6,308 bases of DNA from contig JAUZOB010000198.1 in NCBI GenBank assembly GCA_030706665.1, positions 1-6,308 on the forward strand, given 5' to 3'. The translations under genes and the position numbers were made by a program. Positions 6,167 through 6,308 of this stretch are shown here, piece by piece; the first letter of the stretch is position 1, and the number at the start of each line of letters is the position of its first letter. The DNA comes from Bacteroidota bacterium (GTDB lineage: Bacteria > Bacteroidota > Bacteroidia > Bacteroidales > Prolixibacteraceae). The notes under the pieces were generated by a model. The model was not told the origin of the DNA and did no database searches. It saw only the letters and a list, made by a program, of their open reading frames with translations.

Positions 6167-6308
6167 ATGCTCAGTTCATCTAATCTTTCGATAGAATACT
6201 CGCCGACTCAAACGGGATTAATTTCTATTTCCTTATGCTGTAAAAACAGATCGCTTTTACCAACACACTGAGTAGCTATTGATTATCATCCTACGATCGC
6301 CGATTATT
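6167..6308. other. Non-coding flank, nothing recognised
   Basis: No gene can be supported in these 142 bases. The longest frame from an ATG (6167, plus strand) stops after about 40 codons and resembles nothing known to me, and the minus-strand frames entering from the right edge close within about 20 codons. Only trivial short palindromes are present (CGATCG near 6294, CTGT-AAAA-ACAG at 6238-6249). It is probably the rest of the intergenic region upstream of the operon. Confidence 0.5.

Overview
The window looks like Bacteroidota chromosome, most likely order Bacteroidales (genus not resolvable by eye). Three things point there. Starts are preceded by A/T-rich leaders with no Shine-Dalgarno. 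The operon has a Bacteroidetes-type -7 box (TAnnTTTG). The gene content is two secreted GH31 glycosidases plus a DUF4328 membrane protein with an N-terminal segment that I recall from Bacteroidetes proteins. All three genes lie on the minus strand.

Layout, left to right on the plus strand. Positions 1-611 hold the 5' part of a DUF4328-like membrane protein that runs off the left edge. Positions 612-1084 are AT-rich and intergenic; they hold short repeats, a palindrome and a possible promoter for the DUF4328 gene. A strong intrinsic terminator (1085-1115) closes the operon to its right. That operon has two genes, transcribed right to left: a GH31 enzyme of the 'GDLGEPE' type (3624-6032), then, after 13 bases, a GH31 alpha-glucosidase of the 'WNDMNE' type (1154-3610). 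Positions 6033-6308 are the regulatory region: a -7 box, a perfect LacI-family-type operator (GCAAACGTTTGC), and two overlapping perfect palindromes upstream of it.

How the genes may work together (inference). Both enzymes carry Sec signal peptides and should act in the periplasm on alpha-glucan oligosaccharides. The upstream enzyme resembles Cellvibrio japonicus Agd31B, an alpha-1,4-transglucosylase, in its active-site motif and in the spacing of its two catalytic aspartates. The downstream enzyme looks like an ordinary exo-alpha-glucosidase. One could therefore remodel maltooligosaccharides while the other releases glucose. No SusC/SusD pair, transporter or regulator gene is visible. I see no mobile element, CRISPR array, tRNA or rRNA. 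Apart from the regulatory region and the enzyme pairing, the window is fairly ordinary.
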